Positions 34,085 to 44,321 of a DNA stretch of 64,000 bases are shown piece after piece. The notes under the pieces are model-generated. The model did no database searches. It had not been told where the DNA came from and saw only the letters and a list, made by a program, of their open reading frames with translations. Position numbers and translations under genes: made by a program. Each line of letters opens with the position of its first letter. Positions within the stretch are counted from its first letter, which is position 1. This DNA comes from an uncultured Parabacteroides sp. (GTDB lineage: Bacteria > Bacteroidota > Bacteroidia > Bacteroidales > Tannerellaceae), in the NCBI GenBank assembly GCA_910577325.1, contig CAJTMR010000003.1, forward strand, positions 1 through 64,000, written 5' to 3'.

Positions 34085-34163
34085 GGCTGTGTCATACTCC
34101 CCTTTTATCCGGTGGAACAAGTCCCGGATGAAAGGGTAGTGGCACAGCCCCCTGTTTTTTTTA
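34085..34163. terminator. Long two-way terminator between susD and the sigma gene
   Basis: GGCTGTG (34085-34091) pairs with CACAGCC (34143-34149), inner CCCCTTTT/GAAAGGG and ATCCGG/CCGGAT continue the stem; a run of eight T follows on the plus strand. Confidence 0.85.
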
Positions 34164-34697
34164 TATAGAATAAAATAGCAAAAACAATATTCCCAGCCTG
34201 CTTTGTTGCATGCGTTCAATCGCACGGTAGGTCATTCTTCGCACGCTTTTCGGAGTTATATTCAGGATTTCGGAAATTTCCTGCACGGATAGTCCTTGGA
34301 TAAAACGTAAATAAATCACTTCACGCTGTTTGTTCGTCAATAACTTCAACAAGTTTTCAAGTTCTTGCTCATAACTTATCCTTTCTTCTTCATCTTCCAT
34401 TAAAGTTCCGGCATTGACTTCTATTTTAAAATCATAATCGTATTCTTCGTCAAGACGACACCAATCGGTCCTATTCCGGCATGACGTGATTATCTTGTTT
34501 TTGAGAGCACAAAACAAATAAGATTTCGGAGAGCCAAGAATCTCTATCTTGTCTGCTGATTCTAACAGATGCAGAAAAAGATCATGTATCGCATCCAACA
34601 CAAAATCCTTCTCCTGTCCGAAAGCCATCCCGAAAGCGAACAGCTCATCTATATACAGATCATACCATTGATCCAATTCTATTCTACTATGCGCCAT
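34161..34697 (-). CDS. ECF sigma factor, probably partner of the FecR gene
   Basis: 178 residues. Region 2 lies at about 20-85 (FVLDAIHDLFLHLLE, SPKSYLFCALKNKI) and region 4 at about 115-168 (LTNKQREVIYLRFIQGLSVQEISEILN, a helix-turn-helix, shown in part). The C-terminus ends in a short hydrophobic stretch LGILFLLFYSI, which might reach the membrane or bind FecR. It is convergent with susD and over 5.5 kb from fecR, an unusual order; partnership is inferred from proximity and because no other ECF gene is seen in the window. Its own promoter is at 34728-34735. Confidence 0.85.
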   Translation of the reverse strand: MAHSRIELDQWYDLYIDELFAFGMAFGQEKDFVLDAIHDLFLHLLESADKIEILGSPKSYLFCALKNKIITSCRNRTDWCRLDEEYDYDFKIEVNAGTLMEDEEERISYEQELENLLKLLTNKQREVIYLRFIQGLSVQEISEILNITPKSVRRMTYRAIERMQQSRLGILFLLFYSI

Positions 34698-34727
34698 CCG
34701 GCATCAATGTAAAGTCATTTTAAACCA

Positions 34728-34735
34728 CAAAAGTA
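34728..34735 (-). promoter_or_regulatory. -7 box of the ECF sigma gene
   Basis: TACTTTTG on the minus strand, 31 bp before the start, matching the primary-sigma consensus. Confidence 0.5.
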
Positions 34736-35040
34736 TGGAATATCACTCAAATAGCCAACAAATATCTTCCTCTGTTCAAGGCAACCGCACTAAAATTTTT
34801 CAAAAGATTGATCCTTATACGAAGTTTTCGTCAAATCCTCTATCACTCTATCACTAATCATCCTATGACTGTAAACAGCAACATAAAAATACAGCCCTTT
34901 TTTCCTCCAGATTTTGGTGCGGTTACCCTGGGCTTCTATTCTTTATTCTCAAATTATTCCCTATTTTTGTTAACGGGATGTCAAACAAAACAGCCCCTTT
35001 AACCGTTATGATTATAACGAAAACACACAATTAAAAACAA
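34736..35040. other. Gene-free region upstream of tamB
   Basis: 305 bp between divergent genes. It contains the tamB -7 box TATTTTTG (34962-34969). Nothing else recognisable, and no coding frame with support. Confidence 0.5.
34962..34969 (+). promoter_or_regulatory. -7 box of tamB-tamL
   Basis: TATTTTTG, 71 bp before the tamB ATG. Confidence 0.45.
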
Positions 35041-38000
35041 ATGAAACGTTGGATGAAACGAATAGGGATCTTATGCCTGATACCGGTGGTATTGGTCGTC
35101 CTGATTTCAATTCTTTTATATATACCTCCTTTCCAGAATTTCGCTGTGCGGTTAGCCACCCAATATGCCAGTGAAGCAACAGGTATGAAGATCGGAATCG
35201 GGCAAATACGTCTTTCCTTCCCGCTGAACCTGAAAGTACGGGATGTGAAGATCATAACTCCCCCCGACACGTTATTATCGCTCGAAAGCTTCCAAGTCAA
35301 CATTCGCCCGTTGCCGTTACTGAAAAAAGAAGTCTTGGTGGATGCGATCGACCTTAGAGGAGTGAAAGCCAATACAGGTAAACTGATCGAGGGGATGGAG
35401 ATCAAAGGGACTTTAGGGAAATTGTATGCCAAAGCAGACCGTATAGACCTTGGAAAAGAGATTGCCCGACTGAACAAAATCGACATTTCGGACACAGCCA
35501 TCACCCTTTTAATGAACGATACGACAACAAACAAAGATACAACCTCAACGGCTGTCAATTGGATCTTGGCATTGGATCAAATCGACCTGAGTCAGGTAGC
35601 ATTCGCCATACAGATACCAGACGACTCACTACGCCTTTCGACTTACATCGGCAAAGCAGGACTGGCAGACGGGATAGCCGACCTTGGATCGGCACGCTAC
35701 AGCGCTTCCCGATTTCTCCTGTCCGAATCTTCCTTAAGTTACGACGGCGGTAACAGTGATCCGACACCAAGCTTCGATCCGACACATATCGCCCTGAGCG
35801 ACGTAAATATCCAGATCGATTCGCTTTTGTACGGGGATAGAAACATCCATGCACGACTAAAAGAGTTTTCAGCCCATGACCGTTCCGGGCTGACGATAAG
35901 TTCGCTGACCGGAAACATTAGTTGCGACAGCGCGATGATACAAGTACCGGAACTTCTGTTGCAAACCCCTTACTCGGAAATCCGCCTGTTGGCAACCGTG
36001 CCTTGGAGTTCGTTCGACGATACGCCAAGTGGCACGCTCCATACTCTGCTGACCGCCACGGTGGGAAAAGAAGATGTATTCCTATTTGCCGACCCTCTTC
36101 CCCAGGAGTTCAAACAAGCCTATCCTCAAAAAGATATCAGCCTGACAGCCGGAGTTGAAGGAAATTTGGCTGCTTTACGGCTACGCCAACTGAAAGGCAG
36201 GTTACCGGGTGTCTTCGATCTGAATATCACCGGAGAGATAAAAAACATACCCGACAGCATTCACCGTTCGGGCAAGTTCCAACTGGAGGCACAAACCGGA
36301 AACCTCGACTTCGTCCTCAACACACTGCCTGAACCCGAACGTTCACGCTATAACCTTCCGAGTATGAAACTGAAAGGAGAAGTGGCTTTGCAGAACCAAG
36401 AGTATCAAGCCAACCTGCTGCTCACGCAGGGCGAAGGCAAGATTGGACTGACAGCCCGCTATAATCCCGCACAGGAGTCTTATCTGGCTGACCTAAAGAT
36501 CGACAGTCTGAAACCGACAGACTTTCTGCCCCAAGATTCCCTTTATCACCTGACAGCTTCAATTCGTGCCGTAGGAAAAGGGTATGATCCGTTCCGCATA
36601 TCCACTTGGGCCAAATTAAACGGGAATATTACGAACATCGAATATGGTACATACGCTGTATCTGACGTAAAGATGGACGGTTCACTGGAAAAAAGCCTGT
36701 TGAAATTCGACCTGCTCAGCCATTATCCACTTGCGAAGATGGATTTATCATTAAACGCAACCCTTCACAAGAAAAATATAAACGCCATGTTGATCGCCGA
36801 TGTGCAAAACCTGGACCTGTATGGCATGCATTTTATGAATGACTCGCTGGTTACCTCCTTCCAACTCTTCGCTGAAGCAGAAACGGATATGAAAAAAAAC
36901 AACAAGATGGATATAACCCTCGGTAACTGGGAACTGAAAAATCAAACCGGCAAATTTCATCCGAAAACATTGACTTTACATGCCCGCAGCAATAAAGACA
37001 CGACCCGTATCTCCTTCCACGCCGGGGATCTCGGAATCGTATTGACCGGTAATGCGGATATCGAGACAATGACCGACAAATTCACGAAAATAAACGAAGG
37101 TATCACCCGGCAATTGGAACGCGATTCGATGATCAACATTCCAACTTTCCGTCCGCTTCTGCCAGATATGAACCTGAAGATTACAGCCGGAAAGGACAAT
37201 CCGATTTACAACATCCTGCAACAATATCATATTACTTTTGACAACTTGAATATTGAAGGCAGCACTTCACCGGAAGAGGGCCTCTTCCTCGATGCCGATC
37301 TCCTCTGCCTGATGCGAGACACGATACGGATCGATACGATCTGCTTCATTGTCCGGCAAGACTCGCTCGGCTTGCAATACGACACGAAAATCAGTAAGAC
37401 AAAATACAGGAAACAGTTACCCTTCACAGCAAGTTTGCAGGGAAAAATCCGTAACACCTTTGCCGATACCGAATTGAAATATACCAACGGCCAAGGGAAA
37501 ACCGGCATCCAATTGGGAGGCCGTATCGATAAGGAGAAGGAAGGGTTACGCCTGCATTTCTTCCCGGAAAATCCGATATTGGCTTTCCGTACGTTTAAAC
37601 TGAATAGCGATAATTACATCCTGTACCGCAACATAAAAGATATTGCCGCCGATGTCCGGCTGACCGGCGAAAACAACGCTTCACTTTGGATCCATTCCCT
37701 TACCGGAGAAGATAAAGAGAAAGAAATCCATGCCGAACTGAGCCAAATAGACCTTGACGGGATCACCAAAGGGTTTCCCGACCTTCCTTCTTTACGAGGA
37801 ATGCTGAGCGCCGACTTGCAATATGCTCCTTCGGACAGTAGCTTCATGATGATAGCAGACGTCCATGTCGACAGCCTGTTCTATGAAGGAGGACGGGTGG
37901 GCGAACTGATGTTCAATACGGTTTATCTACCGCTCAGCGACAAGGAACACCAAGTTGACATACATCTTTTCCGCGACCGCAACGAGGTAACCGCCATCAA

Positions 38001-39669
38001 TGCTTATTACAAAACGGGGAAAACAGATTACTTGGAAGGGAATATGAATATCACCTCCCTGCCGCTGGAGATGGCAAACCCGTTCATACCGGACAACATG
38101 GCCAAACTGAGGGGAAACTTGCAAGGAGAGCTGGCAATAACCGGCCTTCCTTCAGCACCTGTCGTCAACGGGTATGTACGGATGGACAGTTCATCGGTAT
38201 ATGTCACAGCAGTCGGCTCTTCCTTCCATTTCGACAAACAAGATATCAAGATAAAAGATAATCTGATTCGTTTCGACCAATACGACATCTATGCGTCTGG
38301 TACCAATCCGTTCGTAATCGACGGGACAATCGACTTTAACAACCCTTCCCGGATGCTGGCGAACCTGAAATTGACGGCTCACGACATGCAATTGCTGAAT
38401 GTGAAACGCAATAAGGAAAGTATGGTTTACGGTAAACTGCTCGTCAACCTCAATTCGACAGTCAAAGGACCACTCGATGCCTTGATCATGCGAGGAGATT
38501 TACAACTGCTGGGCGGGACAAACGTCACTTACGTTATGCAAGAATCCTCGCTTACGGCACAAGACCGCCTGGCAGACCTTGTGACTTTTATCGATTTCTC
38601 CGACACACTGCAAACTCACCGGAACCGCCCTGAAGCTCCCCTGCCCATCGGCGGACTGGATATGTTGATGACTATTCGGATCGATCAGGCTGTACGTCTG
38701 AATGCAGATATCACTCCCGATCAATCGAGCCGCGTGGAACTGGAAGGAGGAGGTGACTTGTCATTCCAATACACGACACAAGGAGAAATGATACTGAACG
38801 GACGTTATACGCTTTCGGGAGGTATGGTAAAATATGCCATGCCGATCATCCCGCTGAAAGAGTTCACGATACAGGACGGCAGCTATGTCCAGTGGAGCGG
38901 CAACCCGATGAATCCGATGTTGAACCTGACGGCGACCGAGCGAATGCGAGCTTCAGTGTCACAGGATGACGGCAGTTCACGGCTTGTCACATTCAATGTC
39001 GGCGTGGCTATCAAACAAACTTTGGAGAACCTGCAATTGCAATTTATCCTCTCCGCACCAGAAGACCAGTCCATGCAACAAGAATTGGATAAGATGGGTG
39101 AAGGGCAACGGTCACAGATAGCCGTCACGATGCTCGTCACGGGAATGTATCTCAATATGAGCGATGTCGGCGGAGGGGGGAAGAAACCGAGTCTCGACAT
39201 GGGCGCTGCCCTGAACAGCTTCCTGCAGAGTGAAATCAACAATATCGCGGGTAGTGCCTTGAAGTCTGTCGACATCACCTTGGGCATGGAACAATATGAC
39301 CAGAACGGCGCAAGCTCAGGCGGAGAGCGGACAGACTTCTCCTTCCGCTTCGCCAAACGGTTCTACAACGACCGAATCAGCATCATATTGGGCGGACGTG
39401 TTTCGACCGGGCAGGATGTCAATGCCGGGCAATCACAGCAATTCATCGACAACGTATCGATCGAATACCGCCTCGACGGCAGCGGAACCCGTTACATCAA
39501 GCTTTTCCACGACAAGAACTACGAAAGCCTGCTGGAAGGCGAGATCACGGAAACCGGTGCCGGTATCGTCCTGCGCAAAAAAATGCTTCACCTTCGTGAG
39601 CTCTTCATCTTCAAAAAGAATAAAACCAAGCCGGTAACGGACGGCAAACAAACAGAAAAGGTAAAATGA
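35041..39669 (+). CDS. tamB: TamB-like translocation/assembly module protein
   Basis: 1542 residues, normal for TamB/AsmA-like proteins. One N-terminal membrane anchor (about 9-30, LCLIPVVLVVLISILLYIP), then a very long run of beta-strand repeats that would build the hydrophobic groove spanning the periplasm, and the C-terminal DUF490 domain (about 1150-1500, with RYTLSGGMVKYAMPIIPLKE). In Proteobacteria TamB works with TamA in outer-membrane protein insertion and probably lipid transport; Bacteroidetes use the lipoprotein TamL, encoded next with a 4-bp ATGA overlap, so the two subunits are translationally coupled. Confidence 0.9.
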   Translation: MKRWMKRIGILCLIPVVLVVLISILLYIPPFQNFAVRLATQYASEATGMKIGIGQIRLSFPLNLKVRDVKIITPPDTLLSLESFQVNIRPLPLLKKEVLVDAIDLRGVKANTGKLIEGMEIKGTLGKLYAKADRIDLGKEIARLNKIDISDTAITLLMNDTTTNKDTTSTAVNWILALDQIDLSQVAFAIQIPDDSLRLSTYIGKAGLADGIADLGSARYSASRFLLSESSLSYDGGNSDPTPSFDPTHIALSDVNIQIDSLLYGDRNIHARLKEFSAHDRSGLTISSLTGNISCDSAMIQVPELLLQTPYSEIRLLATVPWSSFDDTPSGTLHTLLTATVGKEDVFLFADPLPQEFKQAYPQKDISLTAGVEGNLAALRLRQLKGRLPGVFDLNITGEIKNIPDSIHRSGKFQLEAQTGNLDFVLNTLPEPERSRYNLPSMKLKGEVALQNQEYQANLLLTQGEGKIGLTARYNPAQESYLADLKIDSLKPTDFLPQDSLYHLTASIRAVGKGYDPFRISTWAKLNGNITNIEYGTYAVSDVKMDGSLEKSLLKFDLLSHYPLAKMDLSLNATLHKKNINAMLIADVQNLDLYGMHFMNDSLVTSFQLFAEAETDMKKNNKMDITLGNWELKNQTGKFHPKTLTLHARSNKDTTRISFHAGDLGIVLTGNADIETMTDKFTKINEGITRQLERDSMINIPTFRPLLPDMNLKITAGKDNPIYNILQQYHITFDNLNIEGSTSPEEGLFLDADLLCLMRDTIRIDTICFIVRQDSLGLQYDTKISKTKYRKQLPFTASLQGKIRNTFADTELKYTNGQGKTGIQLGGRIDKEKEGLRLHFFPENPILAFRTFKLNSDNYILYRNIKDIAADVRLTGENNASLWIHSLTGEDKEKEIHAELSQIDLDGITKGFPDLPSLRGMLSADLQYAPSDSSFMMIADVHVDSLFYEGGRVGELMFNTVYLPLSDKEHQVDIHLFRDRNEVTAINAYYKTGKTDYLEGNMNITSLPLEMANPFIPDNMAKLRGNLQGELAITGLPSAPVVNGYVRMDSSSVYVTAVGSSFHFDKQDIKIKDNLIRFDQYDIYASGTNPFVIDGTIDFNNPSRMLANLKLTAHDMQLLNVKRNKESMVYGKLLVNLNSTVKGPLDALIMRGDLQLLGGTNVTYVMQESSLTAQDRLADLVTFIDFSDTLQTHRNRPEAPLPIGGLDMLMTIRIDQAVRLNADITPDQSSRVELEGGGDLSFQYTTQGEMILNGRYTLSGGMVKYAMPIIPLKEFTIQDGSYVQWSGNPMNPMLNLTATERMRASVSQDDGSSRLVTFNVGVAIKQTLENLQLQFILSAPEDQSMQQELDKMGEGQRSQIAVTMLVTGMYLNMSDVGGGGKKPSLDMGAALNSFLQSEINNIAGSALKSVDITLGMEQYDQNGASSGGERTDFSFRFAKRFYNDRISIILGGRVSTGQDVNAGQSQQFIDNVSIEYRLDGSGTRYIKLFHDKNYESLLEGEITETGAGIVLRKKMLHLRELFIFKKNKTKPVTDGKQTEKVK

Positions 39670-41969
39670 AACACATCCAATACATTGCATTTATCACATT
39701 ATTCCTGCTCGCTTCCTGCTCCACTACAAAAAATCTGCCGGAAGGGGAAATTTTATATACGGGAATCAAAAAAATCGAAGTGACAAACGAGGACAAAAGC
39801 AAGGAAGGCGAAGAAGCACTAACGGAAGTGGAAGCCGCCCTTGCCTATCCACCCAATAACGCCCTGCTGGGAAGTTCGTCCATCCGCGTTCCTCTGCCTT
39901 TCGGATTGTGGGTGTATAATGCGTTTGTAAACAAAAAAGGAAAACTCAACCAATGGATTTTCGACAAACTGGCAGCAAAGCCTGTCTTCGTCAACACGGT
40001 CAATCCGGAAGTCCGGACAAAGGTCGCCTATAATCTGCTTCGCGAAAACGGCTACTTCAATGGAGCCACTACCTATGAAGTGGAACCAGATCCCAAAAAC
40101 CCGAAAAAAGCAAAAATAAGCTACAAGGTGGAGATGAACAATGCCTACACATACGACAGCATCGCATACGTCCGGCTACGACATCGCATCGACACACTCG
40201 TCCAACGTAACATCAATGACCGGCTTTTGCACAACGGGGATAATTTCAATGCCGTACAGCTCGAAGCCGAACGACAGCGCATCTCTTCTCTGCTCCGTAA
40301 CAACGGGTATTACTATTTTCGTCCCGAATTTATAAGCTATCAGGCCGATACGATCATGAATCCCGGAAAAGTGGCACTCCGTATCTCCACAAGACCGGGT
40401 TTGCCCCGCACGGTACTTCGCCCTTGGAAAATAGGCGACATATCCGTCTTCCTGCACGGTTACAACAACGAGCCGCCGACTGATTCTATCCGGTATAAAG
40501 ATATGACCATCTTTTACGAAGGGAAGTTACGCGTCCGTCCGAAGGTACTGTACGACCGGCTGAAATTCCGCCCCGGCGACCTCTATTCGCAGCAACAACA
40601 GGAAAAGACTCAGGCTGGCTTCTCCCGTCTCGGCATCTTCCGCTATTCGGAAATGCAATATACTCCCAAAGATACCGCCCGTCGTTGCGACACGCTGAAC
40701 TTGCAAATCAACACGGTCTACGACCTTCCGCTGGATGGGGAACTGGAACTAAACGTCACCACCAAGAGTAACGACCAGACAGGTCCGGGGGCCATCTTCA
40801 GCGTGACCAAACGGAATGTATTCGGAGGAGGAGAGACATTCGGGATCAGCATACGCGGTTCCTACGAATGGCAGACCGGCAAACGGGTTGCAGGCAACAG
40901 CTCGACCATCAACAGTTGGGAGTTCGGAACCAGTGGTACGCTGACGTTCCCGAGGGTCCTTTTTCCCGGTCTGATAAAACGTGATACAAGATACCCATCC
41001 AGTACCTCCTTCCGTATTTATGCAGACCAGTTGAACCGTGCCAAATTCTTCAAGATGCTGGCATTCGGAGGAAGTGCCTCCTACGAGTTTCAGCCATCGG
41101 CAACCAGCCACCACTCTGTGACCCCGTTCAAGCTGACTTATTCGCTGTTGCAGCATACGACACATGAATTCGACTCCATCGTAGGTGTCAACAAAGCATT
41201 GGGTCGAAGCCTCGAGAACCAGTTCATCCCGTCCATGGGCTATACATACACGTACGACGATTCTCCTATCACCACCCAAAAGAACCATCTTTGGTGGCAA
41301 TCGTCCATCACACAGGCAGGTCTTGTTCTCGACGGAGCCTATGCCATCACCGGCAAGAGTTTTAGCAAACGGGATAAGAAGTTATTAGGAAACCGCTTCG
41401 CCCAGTTCGTTAAACTAACCAGCGAAATACGGTACAACTATTATCTTGGAAAAAAACAATACCTGGCAGGCCGCCTGATGGCCGGAGTCGCGTACAGCTA
41501 CGGCAATTCGATCACGACACCTTACAGCGAACAGTTCCACATCGGCGGCGCCAACAGTCTCCGCGCCTTCACAATACGGAGCATCGGACCGGGCAGTTTC
41601 CGTCCAACCGACTCTAAATACGGCTATCTGGATCAAACCGGTGACATCAAGTTCGAAGCCAACCTGGAATACCGCTTCCCGATCTTAGGAGACCTGCACG
41701 GAGCGACCTTCCTCGACGCCGGTAACGTTTGGCTACTGCGCTACGACAAAAGCCGTCCCGGCGGACAATTGAAATGGGGCCGTTTTCTGAAAGATCTTGC
41801 TTTGGGTACAGGGATCGGACTACGCTACGACCTGACCTTCCTTGTTATCCGACTGGATTGGGGGATCGGACTGCACGTCCCGTACGATACAGGCAAAAAA
41901 GGTTATTACAATATTCCGAAGTTCAAAGACGGGATGGGCGTGCATCTGGCAATCGGATATCCGTTCTGA
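39666..41969 (+). CDS. tamL: TamL: lipoprotein form of the Omp85/TamA assembly factor
   Basis: 767 residues. Signal with lipobox LLASC (Cys18), which ordinary TamA/BamA lack; this is the feature of Bacteroidetes TamL. The N-terminal third contains POTRA-like units (for example VRTKVAYNLLRENGYFNG and KTQAGFSRLGIFRYSEM); the rest is an Omp85 barrel ending GVHLAIGYPF with the terminal Phe signal. The IGGANSLRAFTIRSIGPG loop corresponds to the conserved (V/I)RG-F substrate-gate motif of Omp85. Start overlaps tamB by ATGA. Confidence 0.9.
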   Translation: MKHIQYIAFITLFLLASCSTTKNLPEGEILYTGIKKIEVTNEDKSKEGEEALTEVEAALAYPPNNALLGSSSIRVPLPFGLWVYNAFVNKKGKLNQWIFDKLAAKPVFVNTVNPEVRTKVAYNLLRENGYFNGATTYEVEPDPKNPKKAKISYKVEMNNAYTYDSIAYVRLRHRIDTLVQRNINDRLLHNGDNFNAVQLEAERQRISSLLRNNGYYYFRPEFISYQADTIMNPGKVALRISTRPGLPRTVLRPWKIGDISVFLHGYNNEPPTDSIRYKDMTIFYEGKLRVRPKVLYDRLKFRPGDLYSQQQQEKTQAGFSRLGIFRYSEMQYTPKDTARRCDTLNLQINTVYDLPLDGELELNVTTKSNDQTGPGAIFSVTKRNVFGGGETFGISIRGSYEWQTGKRVAGNSSTINSWEFGTSGTLTFPRVLFPGLIKRDTRYPSSTSFRIYADQLNRAKFFKMLAFGGSASYEFQPSATSHHSVTPFKLTYSLLQHTTHEFDSIVGVNKALGRSLENQFIPSMGYTYTYDDSPITTQKNHLWWQSSITQAGLVLDGAYAITGKSFSKRDKKLLGNRFAQFVKLTSEIRYNYYLGKKQYLAGRLMAGVAYSYGNSITTPYSEQFHIGGANSLRAFTIRSIGPGSFRPTDSKYGYLDQTGDIKFEANLEYRFPILGDLHGATFLDAGNVWLLRYDKSRPGGQLKWGRFLKDLALGTGIGLRYDLTFLVIRLDWGIGLHVPYDTGKKGYYNIPKFKDGMGVHLAIGYPF

Positions 41970-41974
41970 CTTTC

Positions 41975-42850
41975 TCAGACGACCACCCGGATACGCTGGT
42001 AATTTTCGCGGTACTCCTGCGGTGTGACCCCTTTCAACTTCTTGAAAACCTTATAGAAATAGCTTTGGCTGACAAATCCATAACGCGAGGCGATATCCAT
42101 GATGCACTCTTTCTCGTTGTTATTGAGTTCGCGTACCACCGAGTTGATACGATATTCCTGCAAGAAGTCGGTAAAGTTATGCCGGGTGTTCTTCTTGAGG
42201 AACCGCGACAAGGTGGAGAGGCTCATACCCATATACTGTGCCAACTCGTCAACAGTAATGGATGAGGAAACGTTCTTCCCTATATAGTCAAGAATCTTTT
42301 TCATCTGATAGTCATTCTCTGTGACCTCATCGGAAGTTCTTTTCGACAGGGTACGAACATCATCCGAAAGCGACAACTCATAAAGCAGGATGAAGAATTT
42401 CATGACGGAGTAAAATCCTCGTTCGGTAGAAATCATCCGGAGTACCGGCAAGATGCGGTCAATAGCTTTCTCCCCGAAAGCTAACCCGTATTCAGCTTTG
42501 ACAAACATCTTCATGATCGAATCGAACTGGTTCTTTTGAAAAATCCCGTTGTCGAACAGTGAAGGTGAAAACTGGAGGGTGATTTCGTGAATCTCGTCCG
42601 AACGGCAATCACCGTTCAACCAAGCATGCTTAAGTCCCGTATTGGCGAGCAATACCAAATCTCGCTCGCCAATCGACTCGTCCGAGTCGCCTACGATACG
42701 GCGGGCCCCGGCGGCATGCTCCACAAAATTCAGTTCCCAGACATCATGTGTATGAATCGGAAAGGTAAAAGATGCTTTCGTGCGTTCAAACAATACAAAA
42801 CTGTCCTTGACGGATAACGGTGATTTCTCTCTGAAGACTTCTGTCGCCAT
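41975..42850 (-). CDS. AraC-family transcription regulator
   Basis: 291 residues: an N-terminal cupin-like sensing part (HTHDVWELNFVEHAAGARR, about 36-54) and a C-terminal double helix-turn-helix (about 185-285; SITVDELAQYMGMSLSTLSR and the signature GFVSQSYFYKVFKKLKGVTPQEYR). The AraC type usually senses a small molecule or sugar. It ends 6 bp from the tamL stop (convergent), so tail-to-tail transcripts overlap. The target is unknown. Confidence 0.9.
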   Translation of the reverse strand: MATEVFREKSPLSVKDSFVLFERTKASFTFPIHTHDVWELNFVEHAAGARRIVGDSDESIGERDLVLLANTGLKHAWLNGDCRSDEIHEITLQFSPSLFDNGIFQKNQFDSIMKMFVKAEYGLAFGEKAIDRILPVLRMISTERGFYSVMKFFILLYELSLSDDVRTLSKRTSDEVTENDYQMKKILDYIGKNVSSSITVDELAQYMGMSLSTLSRFLKKNTRHNFTDFLQEYRINSVVRELNNNEKECIMDIASRYGFVSQSYFYKVFKKLKGVTPQEYRENYQRIRVVV

Positions 42851-42874
42851 GGGTTTTCCTATTTAATAGTCAAC

Positions 42875-44119
42875 TCAAGAACAACGAAGTGAACGCCCCA
42901 ATCTCAGAATCGTAGTTTTTGTGATACCATTCAATTCACAAAGTTTTGAAACGGTTGTACCGTACTTGGCGGCAATAGCCCCCAATGTGTCACCCGACTT
43001 CACACGATGATACACCGGAACCGCCTCTTGCCCACCGGTATCGGAAGCCCGGCTGATCGAAGCGACAACTGCTGCATCAGCCGCTACCGTAGTCTTCACG
43101 GTTTGCTTCGCACTTCCTGACACAGCCGACTTCGACTTTCCGCCTTTAGCAGACACTGCCGTACCGCCACAACGGATAGACTGCCCGATCCGCAAGACAG
43201 ATGTACCTTTCAAACCGTTCAGACGGCATAATTCATTCACGCTTGTCCCGTACATCCGGGCGATCTTGCCCAATGTATCTCCTGATTTCACACGATGATA
43301 GACCATTTGGTCGGAAGAAGAGGTATAGATATTGCTTCTGCGCCCGTTGATCTTGAGATTACGGAAAACATACGTATCCTGATGAGGAACTCCGTTCTCG
43401 AAATCGATGATCTCGGCAGGATTGATGGCCTGCCCCAGGAAGCGGGTTTCAAAATGAAGATGAGATCCGGTTGAACGTCCCGTATTTCCGCCTAAACCAA
43501 TCGTTTCGCCAGCACGCACGATCTGATTCTCTTCAACCAAAATCTTAGACAGATGCCCATAGATCGTTTCCAGCCCGTTCGGGTGGCGAACCACAACGTA
43601 ATAGCCGTATCCACGACGTTCAAAGTTCTTGATACGGACTTTACCGTCGAATGCCGCACGAATCGTATCGCCGACCAGGACCTTCAAGTCAATCCCCCGG
43701 TGCATACGACGACGACGGGGACCATACTTGGAAGTAACTCTCGCCATCGAATCAATGCCGATGGGATAAACGAAAGAAGAACAATCGATTGCAAATGAAT
43801 CCGGATAATTCACCTTTGCCGTAGTCCCGCGAAACGGATCGACCCATTGGTTTTCCCAAGTAGAACCATACAATTCGTCAGCCGGGAACATCAAATCCTC
43901 TCTCACAATCATCGCTTCTTCATTGAGGGTAGCAAGTTCTTTCAGTTCCATGTTTTTCCGGATACTGACACGGTCCGCCATCAGTTCGGAGACACGTTTA
44001 TCCATCTTCTTTATATATACAGTCTGTTTCGGCGCATCTTTGCCTTCCTGTGCTCTTGCCTCAACAGCCGATACTAAAATAGTGGAACAACAAATAAATA
44101 GTAATGTTCGTATTTTCAT
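42875..44119 (-). CDS. M23 metallopeptidase with two LysM domains
   Basis: 414 residues from the ATG at 44119 (the frame to 44260 adds residues before a good signal peptide, KIRTLLFICCSTILVSAVEARA). The peptidase core has HRGIDLKV (H-x3-D zinc ligands), PNGLETIYGHLSK and HLHFE (the last zinc His). Two LysM modules follow near 280-325 and 370-414 (VYHRVKSGDTLG twice), which bind peptidoglycan. It is predicted to cut peptide cross-links in the cell wall, or to activate amidases like EnvC/NlpD. A stretch of Ala/Ser/Lys links the LysM units. Confidence 0.92.
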   Translation of the reverse strand: MKIRTLLFICCSTILVSAVEARAQEGKDAPKQTVYIKKMDKRVSELMADRVSIRKNMELKELATLNEEAMIVREDLMFPADELYGSTWENQWVDPFRGTTAKVNYPDSFAIDCSSFVYPIGIDSMARVTSKYGPRRRRMHRGIDLKVLVGDTIRAAFDGKVRIKNFERRGYGYYVVVRHPNGLETIYGHLSKILVEENQIVRAGETIGLGGNTGRSTGSHLHFETRFLGQAINPAEIIDFENGVPHQDTYVFRNLKINGRRSNIYTSSSDQMVYHRVKSGDTLGKIARMYGTSVNELCRLNGLKGTSVLRIGQSIRCGGTAVSAKGGKSKSAVSGSAKQTVKTTVAADAAVVASISRASDTGGQEAVPVYHRVKSGDTLGAIAAKYGTTVSKLCELNGITKTTILRLGRSLRCS

Positions 44120-44321
44120 TATTTTTATTTCTTTCGATAGTAATCTACAACGAAAAATCATGATACAGAATGTCGTATTTCCGTCAAAGTTCGTAATTTT
44201 GAACAAGTTGGCAAAATCCGGTAATAATAAAAAATCCGAAACAAAACCGCACAAAAGCAAAACAAGAATTCATATCCGTTGATTTACATAAGATTAAAAA
44301 CAAAATATGTTTTACAACACA

